Position numbers and translations under genes: made by a program. From an uncultured Clostridia bacterium (GTDB taxonomy: Bacteria; Bacillota; Clostridia; TANB77; CAG-508), in the NCBI GenBank assembly GCA_947627485.1, contig CANQWF010000006.1, forward strand, positions 1 to 35,565: a stretch of 35,565 nucleotides of DNA, in the 5' to 3' direction. This document shows positions 8,871-16,051 of the stretch, in pieces (position 1 is the stretch's first letter; each line of letters begins with the position of its first letter). The notes under the pieces are model-generated. The model saw only the letters and a program-made list of their open reading frames with translations, was not told the DNA's origin and did not search any database.

Positions 8871-8970
8871 AGTCTAAAATATACAAATATGCATATGTAT
8901 AGCTTGTTTATTTTAAGTATTGCAAGAGTTTATAGAATTGGCGTTCGGAAACTCTTGCTATTTTTTTTAT
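8871..8970 (+). ncRNA. Small antisense RNA with terminator hairpin (candidate copy-number control RNA)
   Basis: Between two minus-strand genes, a plus-strand unit has a consensus promoter (8836-8864) and, about 50 nt after the predicted start, a perfect 10-bp hairpin (GCAAGAGTTT at 8922-8931 with AAACTCTTGC at 8949-8958) followed by an uninterrupted run of eight T. There is no open frame. The 17-nt loop contains UUGGCG, a YUNR-type sequence that favours fast loop-loop pairing in known plasmid antisense RNAs. The RNA is fully complementary to the leader of the 8102-8821 gene. The promoter and terminator are seen directly; the control role is inference. Confidence 0.7.
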
Positions 8971-8971
8971 T

Positions 8972-9181
8972 TTAATCTTTAATTTCTTTTTCTAAGCTTT
9001 CAATAAAGGCTTCTATAGTCATCCCATTAGATACAATACCATTGGGGTATTTCTTTTTCAGTTTAACCCTTACTCTATTCTTATTGCCTTTTTCTATTTG
9101 TGACTTATATTGTTCTCTTTCCTGTTGTATTTTCTTTTCCTTTAGCATTTTCACCATTTGTTCGAAAGTTATTCTTGCCAT
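8972..9181 (-). CDS. Small basic protein, first gene of the replication operon
   Basis: 69 aa, highly charged (MARITFEQMVKMLKEKKI, then KNRVRVKLKKKYPNG and an acidic C-terminal helix). I recognise no family. It starts at an ATG behind GGGAGGGG. It is preceded by a 200-nt leader with a promoter and an internal terminator, so its expression, and that of the downstream replication genes, is probably attenuated. A small DNA- or RNA-binding regulator is possible. Confidence 0.65.
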   Translation of the reverse strand: MARITFEQMVKMLKEKKIQQEREQYKSQIEKGNKNRVRVKLKKKYPNGIVSNGMTIEAFIESLEKEIKD

Positions 9182-9228
9182 TTTTTCCCCTCCCTTATTA
9201 CAATATTTTAATCATATAATATATACAG

Positions 9229-9379
9229 AAAAAAGAGAACACAATAAAATCTGCAAATTCTTATTTTTACAAACTTTATTGCGCTCTCTAATAATTCCTT
9301 GCATATTTATCATATGCTGACGGGTCTATTGACAGCTAGGCTCCTCGTACGATGTCCACCGACAATATATTATTTGATT
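9229..9379 (-). ncRNA. Structured leader with intrinsic terminator (attenuator of unknown class)
   Basis: The predicted transcript from near 9379 folds locally: TGTC/GACA, GCTG/CAGC enclosing GTC-AATA-GAC, and GCATAT/ATATGC hairpins. It then meets a 20-bp hairpin (9269-9288 with 9235-9254; every mismatch is a G-U or A/G covariation) followed by six T. The terminator lies before the first gene, so read-through must be regulated. Its first half is visibly more GC-rich than the surroundings, as conserved RNAs are here. I do not match it to a known riboswitch, T-box or ribozyme. Confidence 0.6.
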
Positions 9380-9385
9380 GTGCTT

Positions 9386-9414
9386 ATTCTACCACATATC
9401 TTTTTTGGTGTCAA
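9386..9414 (-). promoter_or_regulatory. Promoter of the element's replication operon
   Basis: On the minus strand, a perfect TTGACA, a 17-nt spacer and TAGAAT, with transcription start near 9379. It drives the leader RNA and probably the genes from 9181 down to rep. Confidence 0.8.
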
Positions 9415-9615
9415 TACTTTTTTTTAAAATTTTTAAATTTTTTTTGCTTTAGAGCTGAGTAATAACTTTATTTTATCTATAACATAACTCTAGCAAGTCA
9501 TAGGGTAATTTAATGTTTATTATTTTACCCTTTAATTTAAAATTTATAATACTACAGTAGCAACTGTTTGGTGTGTTTTTGTATCTAATTTTTGAAAAAG
9601 AAGGTAATTTAGGCC

Positions 9616-9645
9616 TTTACCGTATTACCTAATAGGTACTATAAT
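9616..9645 (+). promoter_or_regulatory. Candidate promoter/operator of the tyrosine recombinase
   Basis: TATAAT at 9640-9645 with TTTACC 18 nt upstream. A perfect palindrome TACCTAATAGGTA (9626-9638) fills the spacer, and a second GGTAA/TTACC pair lies at 9603-9629. The palindrome within the spacer suggests repression. The rest of the 9415-9600 gap is AT-rich with one weak AGGGTAA/TTACCCT hairpin and nothing else I can name. Confidence 0.5.
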
Positions 9646-9712
9646 ATAATAAATTTTAAATTTTTAAGCATGGTGGCTTGGTACCAAACAAATTAGAATA
9701 ATGGAGGCAAAA

Positions 9713-10276
9713 ATGAATTTAGTGGAGCCAATTAGGCGAATTGAAGATATTGAGGCTATGAAACAAGAATTAAAGAAAACTGGTATACGAAATTATATGT
9801 TATTCTTAACTGGAATTAACACAGGGCTTCGTATATCAGACTTAGTAAAATTAAATAGAAATGATGTTAGAGATTCTATAACTGAAATTATGAAGTCCCA
9901 TATTATAATAGTAGAAAAAAAGACACATAAGATTAAGAAGTTCCCTCTATGCAATAGCCTGTTAGAAGAGATGGATATATACACTAGAAACATGAAACCC
10001 GGAGAATATCTGTTTAAAAGTCAAGTTGGTAGTAATGCTCCTATTACTACTACTCAAGCTTATCGTATATTAAAAAGATGTGCTAATAATATCAATTTGA
10101 AAAATTTTGGAACTCATAGTATGCGTAAAACATTTGGTTATTGGTTTTATAAGAAGTTTAAAGATGTTGCTATGTTACAAGTGATTTTAAACCATAGCTC
10201 ACCCAAAATAACATTACCATATATTGGCATTGAGCAAGATGAAATAGACAAATCATATTACAATTTCAGTTTATAG
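9713..10276 (+). CDS. Short tyrosine recombinase
   Basis: 187 aa, comprising only the catalytic domain. It shows TGINTGLRISDLVKL (first Arg), IIIVEKKTHKIKKFPL (lysine hairpin), FGTHSMRKTFGY (HxxR), MLQVILNHSSP (third-position His) and the TLPYIGI ending with the nucleophilic tyrosine. It lacks the arm-binding and core-binding domains of phage integrases and resembles short XerC-like enzymes of plasmids, which usually resolve multimers. I start it at the ATG at 9713 behind GGAGG (5-nt spacing) rather than at the in-frame ATG at 9701, which lies within the ribosome site. It sits in the middle of the element, so the serine recombinase is the better candidate for integration. Confidence 0.9.
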   Translation: MNLVEPIRRIEDIEAMKQELKKTGIRNYMLFLTGINTGLRISDLVKLNRNDVRDSITEIMKSHIIIVEKKTHKIKKFPLCNSLLEEMDIYTRNMKPGEYLFKSQVGSNAPITTTQAYRILKRCANNINLKNFGTHSMRKTFGYWFYKKFKDVAMLQVILNHSSPKITLPYIGIEQDEIDKSYYNFSL

Positions 10277-10309
10277 TGGCAAAATAAAGATAATATGCTT
10301 TTTTATTTT

Positions 10310-10714
10310 CTATCGTAAAAGTTGTTGTACTTTTTCGATAGGAGTTCTTGTATCTTTGTTAGTTCCATATATGCTTATTTCTATTATTAAATCGCCTCTT
10401 TCTTCTTCTGATGATGTTTGATTTCCTTCCCCTTTGAAAACAAATCTAGTTTTATTTTTGGTTTTAGGTGGAATATTTATTAATATAGTTCTTTCTTTAC
10501 ATATGTCCCCTTTTCCATTACATTTTTTGCATTTCACAGATTTATCAATTTTGCATCTTGGACAAATAGTTGTAGTATTAACTGTAAAGCTTTTACTACA
10601 GCCATATCTACCTTCGTATTTTGTTATTTTGCAGGTTAGTATTTTATTCTTACTTGTTTTAAAATCGCCAAAAAAATATTCAAATACCTCTTCTAAATCA
10701 TATTCATTTTTCAC
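10310..10714 (-). CDS. DnaJ-like zinc-finger/C-terminal domain protein without a J-domain
   Basis: 134 aa. Residues about 40-75 carry paired CxxC groups (ICPRCK and VKCKKCNGKG) in DnaJ zinc-finger style. They are followed by ILINIPPKTKNKTRFVFKGEGN and RGDLIIEISI, which match the DnaJ C-terminal substrate-binding fold. The J-domain that recruits DnaK is missing, and the zinc finger is reduced. It starts at a GTG behind AAGGAG. A role in remodelling replication proteins of the element is possible, since plasmids often use DnaJ for this, but it is inference. It ends convergent with the integrase. Confidence 0.7.
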   Translation of the reverse strand: MKNEYDLEEVFEYFFGDFKTSKNKILTCKITKYEGRYGCSKSFTVNTTTICPRCKIDKSVKCKKCNGKGDICKERTILINIPPKTKNKTRFVFKGEGNQTSSEEERGDLIIEISIYGTNKDTRTPIEKVQQLLR

Positions 10715-10754
10715 TAAATATACTCCTTTTTGTAAATTCCATGTATTTTTTATT

Positions 10755-11594
10755 TCAACTAAAGTATTTAATTATCTCTACAAATGCAATATAATTCTTA
10801 AGATACAATGCTTCTATTTTTCCAATATTTCCATTAATATTTTTTGCGACAGTTATATTAACAATACTCTGTTTCTCTTCAGATAACTCTTTCATAAATA
10901 AAACTACATCACTCATTTTTACTAACAATTCATACTCTTCTATTTGTTTTTCCAATGGTACAGATAAATTTATATTCTCTAATATTATAGGATTAGCCAC
11001 AATAATTACAACGTTTAATTCCTTTGATAATTCTCTCAACTTCTTAAAGATATTTGTTTTTGAAGAATTTATAGTTTTTAACTCATCAATTAATATTATC
11101 TGTATATTATGGTCCATTTTTAATATTTTGCATTTTTCTTCAAACTTATCCACTTCGTATGTTGATATTTTCTGAATATAAAGTTTGGAATTATCTATTT
11201 TTTTATATCCATTTTCCAGTTTTGCTTGTTGTTCTTGATTTAGAAAATAGTATGGAAGGTATATTTTTTTATTATTTATTTCATCTATACATACATCTAT
11301 TTTGCCGTTTTTCTTTCCTTTTTTTATTTCTTGTTTATTTAAATTTTTCTCCGAAAATCTCTGTTCATTTATCTTATTAATATCTATTTTATAATAGTTT
11401 GATAATATTTCATCTTTTATATTTATAATTTCTGTATTATGAAATAAAGCTGTCGGTATATTTTGTTTTAATGCCATTTTTGTTGCTAAATCAATTATAA
11501 ATTTTTTTTCAATTTCTTCTATACCAGTTATTAATATTAGTTGTGGGTTTTGTAAATTTAATATTTTATCTAGTTCTTCTATTTCTGTTTTCAC
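10755..11594 (-). CDS. Degenerate DnaB-type RecA-fold protein
   Basis: 279 aa with the outline of a replicative helicase C-terminal domain: IQIILIDELKTI (Walker B position), IFKKLRELSKELNVVIIVANPI (the conserved DnaB helix and strand), MSDVVLFMKEL and VAKNINGNIGKIEALYL. The Walker A site is replaced by LILITGIEEIEKKFI, without GxxxxGK, so ATP hydrolysis is unlikely. It may be an adaptor that joins or blocks the host helicase, or a decayed helicase. It starts at a GTG behind GGAG. It lies in an operon-like run with the DnaJ-like gene downstream (40-bp gap). Confidence 0.65.
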   Translation of the reverse strand: MKTEIEELDKILNLQNPQLILITGIEEIEKKFIIDLATKMALKQNIPTALFHNTEIINIKDEILSNYYKIDINKINEQRFSEKNLNKQEIKKGKKNGKIDVCIDEINNKKIYLPYYFLNQEQQAKLENGYKKIDNSKLYIQKISTYEVDKFEEKCKILKMDHNIQIILIDELKTINSSKTNIFKKLRELSKELNVVIIVANPIILENINLSVPLEKQIEEYELLVKMSDVVLFMKELSEEKQSIVNITVAKNINGNIGKIEALYLKNYIAFVEIIKYFS

Positions 11595-11720
11595 CTTTAT
11601 TATTCTCCTTTAATATATAACTGCTACATCAAAAATCAAACAAGAAACAATTTTTACCAATTGGACTTAAAATTGTATCTATGTAATTACATAACCCCTT
11701 TTCTTTAATCTCAAGGTTAT

Positions 11721-11749
11721 AATACTTATTCGTTTTACGAATAAGTATT
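11721..11749. terminator. Hairpin over the stop codon of the PASTA-like gene
   Basis: AATACTTATTCGT (11721-11733) and its exact complement (11737-11749) form a 13-bp stem with a 3-nt loop that contains the stop of the upstream gene. There is no good T-run on either side, so it may act as a processing or stability signal rather than a classical terminator. The remainder of 11595-11720 shows nothing recognisable. Confidence 0.55.
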
Positions 11750-13302
11750 ATATAAATCGCTATTCGAGCGTATATCTTTAATATTTAAGTTATACTCTTT
11801 AATGACTAAATTTTTTTTGGCTGGTAAATCTTTTCCAACGAAAGCATATGGTGCTACTAATTTTACTCGAACACTTTTTTGATTTTCAAAGGTATATTCA
11901 AACCTCTCATTATAGTGTAGAGTGGCAACCAGTTTGTCATCAAAATATACTTTTATACCCGTTGTATTACCATTTTCATCTAAAGTACAACGTATATCAT
12001 CGTAGTCATAAATAAAGGTAAAGCCCACAAAGAATTCTGCCGTGACAGGCTGTCCTTTATATATTGTTCTACTAATATATACTGTTTCCCCTTTCTTATA
12101 TAAATCTCCTGTTGGCACATTAATTTGTTCAGTTCCTGCTAAATCATCTGTATATGGAACTTGTTCGATTTTTTTATCTTCATATACTTTTAAGCCTCTA
12201 TTTTCTATCTCTTTTTTTATTTCATTAAATGATAGGTTACTATTACTTAGGTCATCTATTGAAATTGTATACTCATCTTCTATTGTTGATGAATTGCTAC
12301 TTTCATTATTGTTATTATCGTTTGTATTCTCTTGGCTTGAATTTTGATTATCTGTTTTGTTTTCTTGGTTCGAATCTTGATTATCTGTTTCGTTTTCTTC
12401 TTTATCATCTAAATAAGGGTATTCTTCTCCTATCCATTTCATACTTTTTGCTTGCCAAATTGCTCCATTTTTGATTTTATTTATTTTCTTTTCAGTTTTA
12501 GGCATATAAAAATCCATTAAATACGAAAGTGCATTACTATCGTTCACTTCCCCTGGAATAGCTAAATTTCCTTCCCCACTAATATTAGTTGAAATTTCAA
12601 TACTGTTTAGGATTTCTTGTTTATTAACTTGTGATGTTCCGTATATTCTCTAATCCACTCCAATTTACTATTTTTACTGCAAAAGATATATACTGTAAAT
12701 AATACCCCCCAATTGGATTATTTAATTTATCTGCTCTTTCATATTTATAATAAATAACATATCCGTCCTAAAACATCATCATTTATTATAAAGCTTTTCA
12801 TTTCTCCTTCTCCAACAGATGTAAAAATATCTGTATATAATGTTCTATTGTTCTTCGTTTGCACAGATTTTGATTTTTCTTCTAATGCAGTATAAAATAC
12901 TAAGTCCAGTCCTGTTAGAGTCACTTCTTTACCTGATGGTGCTGTTCCCTTAAATGAAATCTTTTCTAAATCATTTGTGTTTTTAAATTTTAATTCTTTT
13001 TTTTCTAATTCTCTTTTATATTCTTGATTATTATAGCTTTTCTTATATATGAATATACTAGTTATAACAATTATAATAATTGTTATAACTACTGCTATTG
13101 ATATTATTATTTTTAATTTCCTTCTACTAGATTTATTATTCTTTCCGTTCTCAGCATCTTTTGATAATTTAATTTTGGATTTTATTTCTTTATTTTCATT
13201 GTTACTATTTATTACTGTCTTTTCTTTTTGAATAGCTTTTCCACAATTTGTACAAAATGAATTTTCTTCTCTTATTTCACTACCACAATTTTTACAAATC
13301 AT
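11735..13302 (-). CDS. Zinc-ribbon, single-span membrane protein with PASTA-like domain, read through two +1 shifts at CGG
   Basis: Three frames join into one 521-aa protein. Codons 1-179 hold a zinc ribbon (CKNCGSEI and CTNCGKAI), a basic stretch and one membrane span (about 64-86), and end at CGG (12765-12763). After the shift, 41 codons (GYVIYYKYERADKLNNPIGG...) run to a second CGG (12641-12639). After that shift 301 residues follow: a Gln/Asn/Asp/Ser-rich linker, a PASTA-like domain (FNEIKKEIENRGLKVYED, then LYKKGETVYISRTIY) and a beta-rich end. The intermediate frame has no usable start. It starts at an ATG behind AAAGGAG, 4 bp after its paralogue. A surface sensor of the element is possible. 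Confidence 0.85.
12639..12641 (-). other. CGG +1 recoding site 4 (zinc-ribbon gene, second site)
   Basis: The codons read AAT ATA CGG AAC ATC ACA AGT TAA in the incoming frame. Dropping the C gives GGA ACA TCA CAA and opens 301 codons. Confidence 0.85.
12763..12765 (-). other. CGG +1 recoding site 3 (zinc-ribbon gene, first site)
   Basis: The codons read TTA GGA CGG ATA TGT in the incoming frame, which stops 6 codons later. Dropping the C gives GGA TAT GTT ATT and opens the 41-codon middle segment. Confidence 0.85.
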
Positions 13303-13306
13303 ATTA

Positions 13307-14290
13307 TTACTCCTTTTTATTTTCTACTACATTTAACATCTTTTTTGCATTTTCTAAATTACTATAACTACCAACCTCTGGAAATGTATCTTTTGTAAAA
13401 TCATATACTTTAAACTTAGTTACACTTTTATACGGTTGACCATACACATATATCATAGTATTATAACTATTTCTATCATAAGAATACAAATACTGTGCTG
13501 TTTTTTCATCTATAACACTCCAAACATACTCATTATCTGTTGTCAAGAATCCTACATATCTAGGAGATATTTCTTTTTCTTTATACAAAAAATATGCATT
13601 TTCTGGCAAGGATGTACCTAAACTTTCTACTCCTTTTTCTATTATATTTCTACATAATTTTATACCAACAACTTGTCCTATTTCTTCTCCTAATTTAAAA
13701 AATTCTTCGTTCATTTCATTTAAAGTAGTTCCATTTTTTTCAATGTGTCTAGCTAAAATTTCTGTTACTTTTGTTATTTCTTTGTCCATATCTTTTTGTG
13801 TTGTTAAATAATATAATATATAAGTTAAATTAGCTGGTACTGTTAACACCTTACTATTTTTTGATGAACTACTATATAATAATATTCCTCCTGTATTTAA
13901 TGTAATCTCATTATTCTTGTAAGTACTACTATAAGTTATTAGTTTATCGTAATCTTGGTAAGAAATATCTGTTATGCTTCCTATTTTAGTAGTATCATTT
14001 TGTAAATACGACCCATTATATGACTTTTTTAATATTTCTTCAACTTCTTTACGACTAACATTATTTTTTAATAAATTTCCAATTATAGGTATATTAGTAT
14101 CTATATCAATATTAAATATTTTTAAACCTAATATCGTAATAATTAAGATTACAATTATAATAATTATACTTATTACTAATTTTTTAATTAATTTAATTTT
14201 TCTATCTTTTTTAGAATCTATTTTAGTGCCACATTTACCACAATATTTTTTTCCTTCTTCTATTTCACTGCCACAATTTTTACAAACCAT
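13307..14290 (-). CDS. Zinc-ribbon single-span membrane protein
   Basis: 327 aa. The N-terminus has CKNCGSEIEEGKKYCGKCGT, a treble-clef zinc ribbon, then a lysine-rich stretch and a membrane span (about 33-55, mostly Ile/Val/Leu). The rest, probably outside the cell, is a mixed alpha/beta domain I do not recognise (for example ILLYSSSSKNSKVLTVPANLTYILYY, shown up to this point as two adjoining parts: ILLYSSSSKNSKVL and TVPANLTYILYY). It shares its N-terminal design with the next gene, so the pair may act together. It starts at an ATG behind GGAGG. No CGG occurs in it. Confidence 0.8.
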   Translation of the reverse strand: MVCKNCGSEIEEGKKYCGKCGTKIDSKKDRKIKLIKKLVISIIIIIVILIITILGLKIFNIDIDTNIPIIGNLLKNNVSRKEVEEILKKSYNGSYLQNDTTKIGSITDISYQDYDKLITYSSTYKNNEITLNTGGILLYSSSSKNSKVLTVPANLTYILYYLTTQKDMDKEITKVTEILARHIEKNGTTLNEMNEEFFKLGEEIGQVVGIKLCRNIIEKGVESLGTSLPENAYFLYKEKEISPRYVGFLTTDNEYVWSVIDEKTAQYLYSYDRNSYNTMIYVYGQPYKSVTKFKVYDFTKDTFPEVGSYSNLENAKKMLNVVENKKE

Positions 14291-14357
14291 TATGTACCTC
14301 CTCTACTTACTACAATTTAATATTCATATATAATATATCATCAAAATTATTGTTTGT

Positions 14358-14398
14358 AAAGTAGTACTTTTGGAAATATTAAAATAAGGTAGTCCTTA
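14358..14398. promoter_or_regulatory. Pair of operator-like palindromes between divergent genes
   Basis: AAAGTAGTACTTT (14358-14370) and AAGGTAGTCCTTA (14386-14398) share the pattern AARGTAGTNCTT and are 28 bp apart centre to centre. The second overlaps a perfect TATAAT (14397-14402) that serves the plus-strand regulator. They lie in the divergent gap between a zinc-ribbon gene and a Cro-type regulator, so that regulator probably binds here. Confidence 0.55.
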
Positions 14399-14437
14399 TA
14401 ATAAAATATTTTTAAATTAATTAAGGAGAGAACGTTT

Positions 14438-14692
14438 ATGTTAGATAAAAATTTTAAACCTATTTTACAAGAAGTGGACTATGGAACTATTAAAATACAT
14501 TTAGATAAAATTATGAAAGAAAAAGATATAACTACCTACAAATTAAACACTAGTGCAAATATACGATTTCAAACTATTCAAACATTAAGGGGAAATTCAG
14601 CTTCAAGAATTGATTTTGAAGTTCTTGCTAAACTTTGTTATTCTTTAGGTTGCAAAGTTGAAGATATAATCGAATATATACCAAATGAGTAA
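14438..14692 (+). CDS. Cro/C1-type helix-turn-helix regulator
   Basis: 84 aa with the compact HTH of the YozG/HTH_26 group: IKIHLDKIMKEKDITTYKL, then NIRFQTIQTLRGNSASRIDFEVLAKLC, and the typical end GCKVEDIIEYIPNE. These proteins bind short palindromes and usually repress their own promoter; two matching sites lie at 14358-14398. It starts at an ATG behind AAGGAGAG. It is one of only two plus-strand genes in the element, divergent from the membrane-protein pair. ATA CGA TTT shows a normal in-frame CGA. Confidence 0.88.
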   Translation: MLDKNFKPILQEVDYGTIKIHLDKIMKEKDITTYKLNTSANIRFQTIQTLRGNSASRIDFEVLAKLCYSLGCKVEDIIEYIPNE

Positions 14693-14708
14693 GTTAAACT
14701 TACTCATT
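14684..14708. terminator. Bidirectional terminator between convergent genes
   Basis: AATGAGTAAGT and its exact complement (11-bp stem, 3-nt loop) span both stop codons of the converging genes. A T-rich run follows on the plus strand. Confidence 0.75.
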
Positions 14709-15029
14709 AATTTTTATTTCTTCTTTTATTTCACATGCTATAATATATCCAAATATAAATAGTTGTTTTTCAGTTTTTGTTTTCATTTCCGAATTAATTT
14801 TCCAATACTCATCAAATAATTTTATTTGTTCTTCTTTAAGTGTTGATTCCAGTTTGGAATAAATTTCTATTTGTTTCTTCCTTAGCTTTTCGTATTCTTT
14901 ATCAGGTGTATATAAATCTTCTTCAAATCTTTCAAATATCATTTCTAATAATGGCATATTTAATTCTATATTTTTATTTGGCTTAATTTTTAATGCTTTT
15001 TCAAATCTTTTTAAATATTCTTCTTCCAT
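14700..15029 (-). CDS. DUF6809-like helical protein
   Basis: 109 aa, all helical and charged, with the outline YEKLRKKQIEIYSKLESTL, EEQIKLFDEYWKINSEM and an ending FIFGYIIACEIKEEI. This matches DUF6809, a Clostridia family of unknown function common in prophages and integrative elements. It starts at an ATG behind GGGATGG, a weak site. It is the last gene of a run of small minus-strand genes that begins near attR. The family assignment is from memory of the pattern. Confidence 0.65.
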   Translation of the reverse strand: MEEEYLKRFEKALKIKPNKNIELNMPLLEMIFERFEEDLYTPDKEYEKLRKKQIEIYSKLESTLKEEQIKLFDEYWKINSEMKTKTEKQLFIFGYIIACEIKEEIKINE

Positions 15030-15117
15030 TTTATTCCATCCCTTCTAATTTAAATATCCTAATTTGCTTCGTAATTGGCTCAAATTTCAATTTTTATGCT
15101 TTAAATGTTATTTTATA

Positions 15118-15318
15118 TTACTTTGTATTAAAAACTTCGTTTATGCTCTTATTTAAAGCATTAGCAATTTTTTTCATAGTTCTAAAACTTGGATTACTTC
15201 TTGAACCTTTTTCCAAATGACATATATAACCTACAGACAAACCTGTTTTTTCAGATAAGTTAACTTGTGTTATTCCTATTTCTTCTCTTATTTTTCGTAT
15301 ATTATTCGTTTTAATCAT
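15118..15318 (-). CDS. Xre-family helix-turn-helix regulator
   Basis: 66 aa, a classic HTH_3 domain: NIRKIREEIGITQVNLSEKTGLSVGYICHLEKG, quoted here as NIRKIREEIGITQVNL plus SEKTGLSVGYICHLEKG, then SFRTMKKIANALNKSINEVF. It is a probable repressor of the element. The start overlaps the stop of the preceding gene by 8 bp, so they are co-translated. The element thus carries two regulators of opposite orientation, as in lysogeny switches. Confidence 0.88.
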   Translation of the reverse strand: MIKTNNIRKIREEIGITQVNLSEKTGLSVGYICHLEKGSRSNPSFRTMKKIANALNKSINEVFNTK

Positions 15319-15478
15319 CTCCTAAAAAGACATTATCCTCATCTACTGTATATTGTTTTTTAGTCTTAATTTCTTTCATTAAATAACTTCTATCATCTAA
15401 GTTTACTTTTAAAATCTTTCCATATTGTACATATTTTCCTACTGCAAAAGGTTTTATTTGACCTTCTTTAAATAACAT
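15311..15478 (-). CDS. Small conserved element protein
   Basis: 55 aa starting MLFKEGQIKPFAVGKYVQYG and ending in acidic residues (VDEDNVFLGDD). I chose the ATG at 15478 because AAGGAG lies 8 nt before it; the longer open frame from 15571 has no ribosome site and overlaps the upstream gene. No family recognised. It sits in the run of small genes between the zinc-binding protein and the Xre regulator. Confidence 0.6.
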   Translation of the reverse strand: MLFKEGQIKPFAVGKYVQYGKILKVNLDDRSYLMKEIKTKKQYTVDEDNVFLGDD

Positions 15479-15507
15479 TTCTATTACTCCTTTTCTTATT
15501 GATTTTT

Positions 15508-15747
15508 CTATGTCTGTAAGCTTTCTTTTTGATATTTTATAAATTCTTCTATAGCTTCCAAACTTCCACAATTAGTGCATATTTCTGTTTTATTATCTTT
15601 TCTTGATATTGCTGGATAACCTATAATAGCTTTTCCACAATTAGCACAAATTTTTGTTAAACCTACATAATAATTAGTTCCACCATATATTATTTTTCTT
15701 GTCATGCTTTTATTAGCTTTTGGGTCATACATTATATTTAAATTCAT
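15508..15747 (-). CDS. Small zinc-binding protein with paired CxxC motifs
   Basis: 79 aa. The central part has ICANCGKAIIGYPAISRKDN followed by EICTNCGSLEAIEEF, a two-knuckle zinc ribbon of a type frequent in Firmicutes phage and plasmid gene runs. Function unknown; nucleic-acid or protein binding is likely from the fold. It starts at an ATG behind AGGAGAAG. Confidence 0.75.
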   Translation of the reverse strand: MNLNIMYDPKANKSMTRKIIYGGTNYYVGLTKICANCGKAIIGYPAISRKDNKTEICTNCGSLEAIEEFIKYQKESLQT

Positions 15748-15763
15748 TATTAACTCTTCTCCT

Positions 15764-16051
15764 TTAATTATCTTTTTTAATAGTTATAAATTTCATTATA
15801 TCCTCTGTAATTCTAAAATACCTCTCTACTTCGTTTATAACATTACTATCCACTTCATATTCAAATACAATATAATATCCTTCTTTGCATTTTTTAATTT
15901 CATAAGCAAGTTTTTTTATTCCTAGTTCTTCTACTTTTGCAATACTTCCATTATTAGTAGATATTATTTCTTTTACTTTTTCTATTATTATTTTTATTTC
16001 TTTATCTTCTGCTTTTGGTTTTACTATAATTACACTTTCATATTTACTCAT
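15764..16051 (-). CDS. Ribosomal protein bS6 paralogue carried by the element
   Basis: 95 aa with the bS6 pattern over its whole length: YESVIIVKP at the start, LGIKKLAYEIKKCKEGYYIV in the middle and ERYFRITEDIMKFITIKK at the end. bS6 binds 16S rRNA with bS18 in the 30S platform. The chromosomal rpsF normally sits with ssb and rpsR, which are not here, so this is an extra copy among mobile genes. Its stop is 16 bp from the next gene, and its start overlaps the DUF4314 stop by one base. It may have been adapted to another RNA, or it may modify ribosomes. The homology is clear; the role is open. Confidence 0.85.
   Translation of the reverse strand: MSKYESVIIVKPKAEDKEIKIIIEKVKEIISTNNGSIAKVEELGIKKLAYEIKKCKEGYYIVFEYEVDSNVINEVERYFRITEDIMKFITIKKDN

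Noticed and set aside
9229-9379. T-box, twister or hammerhead RNA in the leader
   Set aside because: I could not find the T-box sequence, the hammerhead CUGANGA/GAAA core or a twister core.
9701-9712. Integrase start at the first ATG (9701)
   Set aside because: It overlaps the GGAGG that serves the ATG at 9713.
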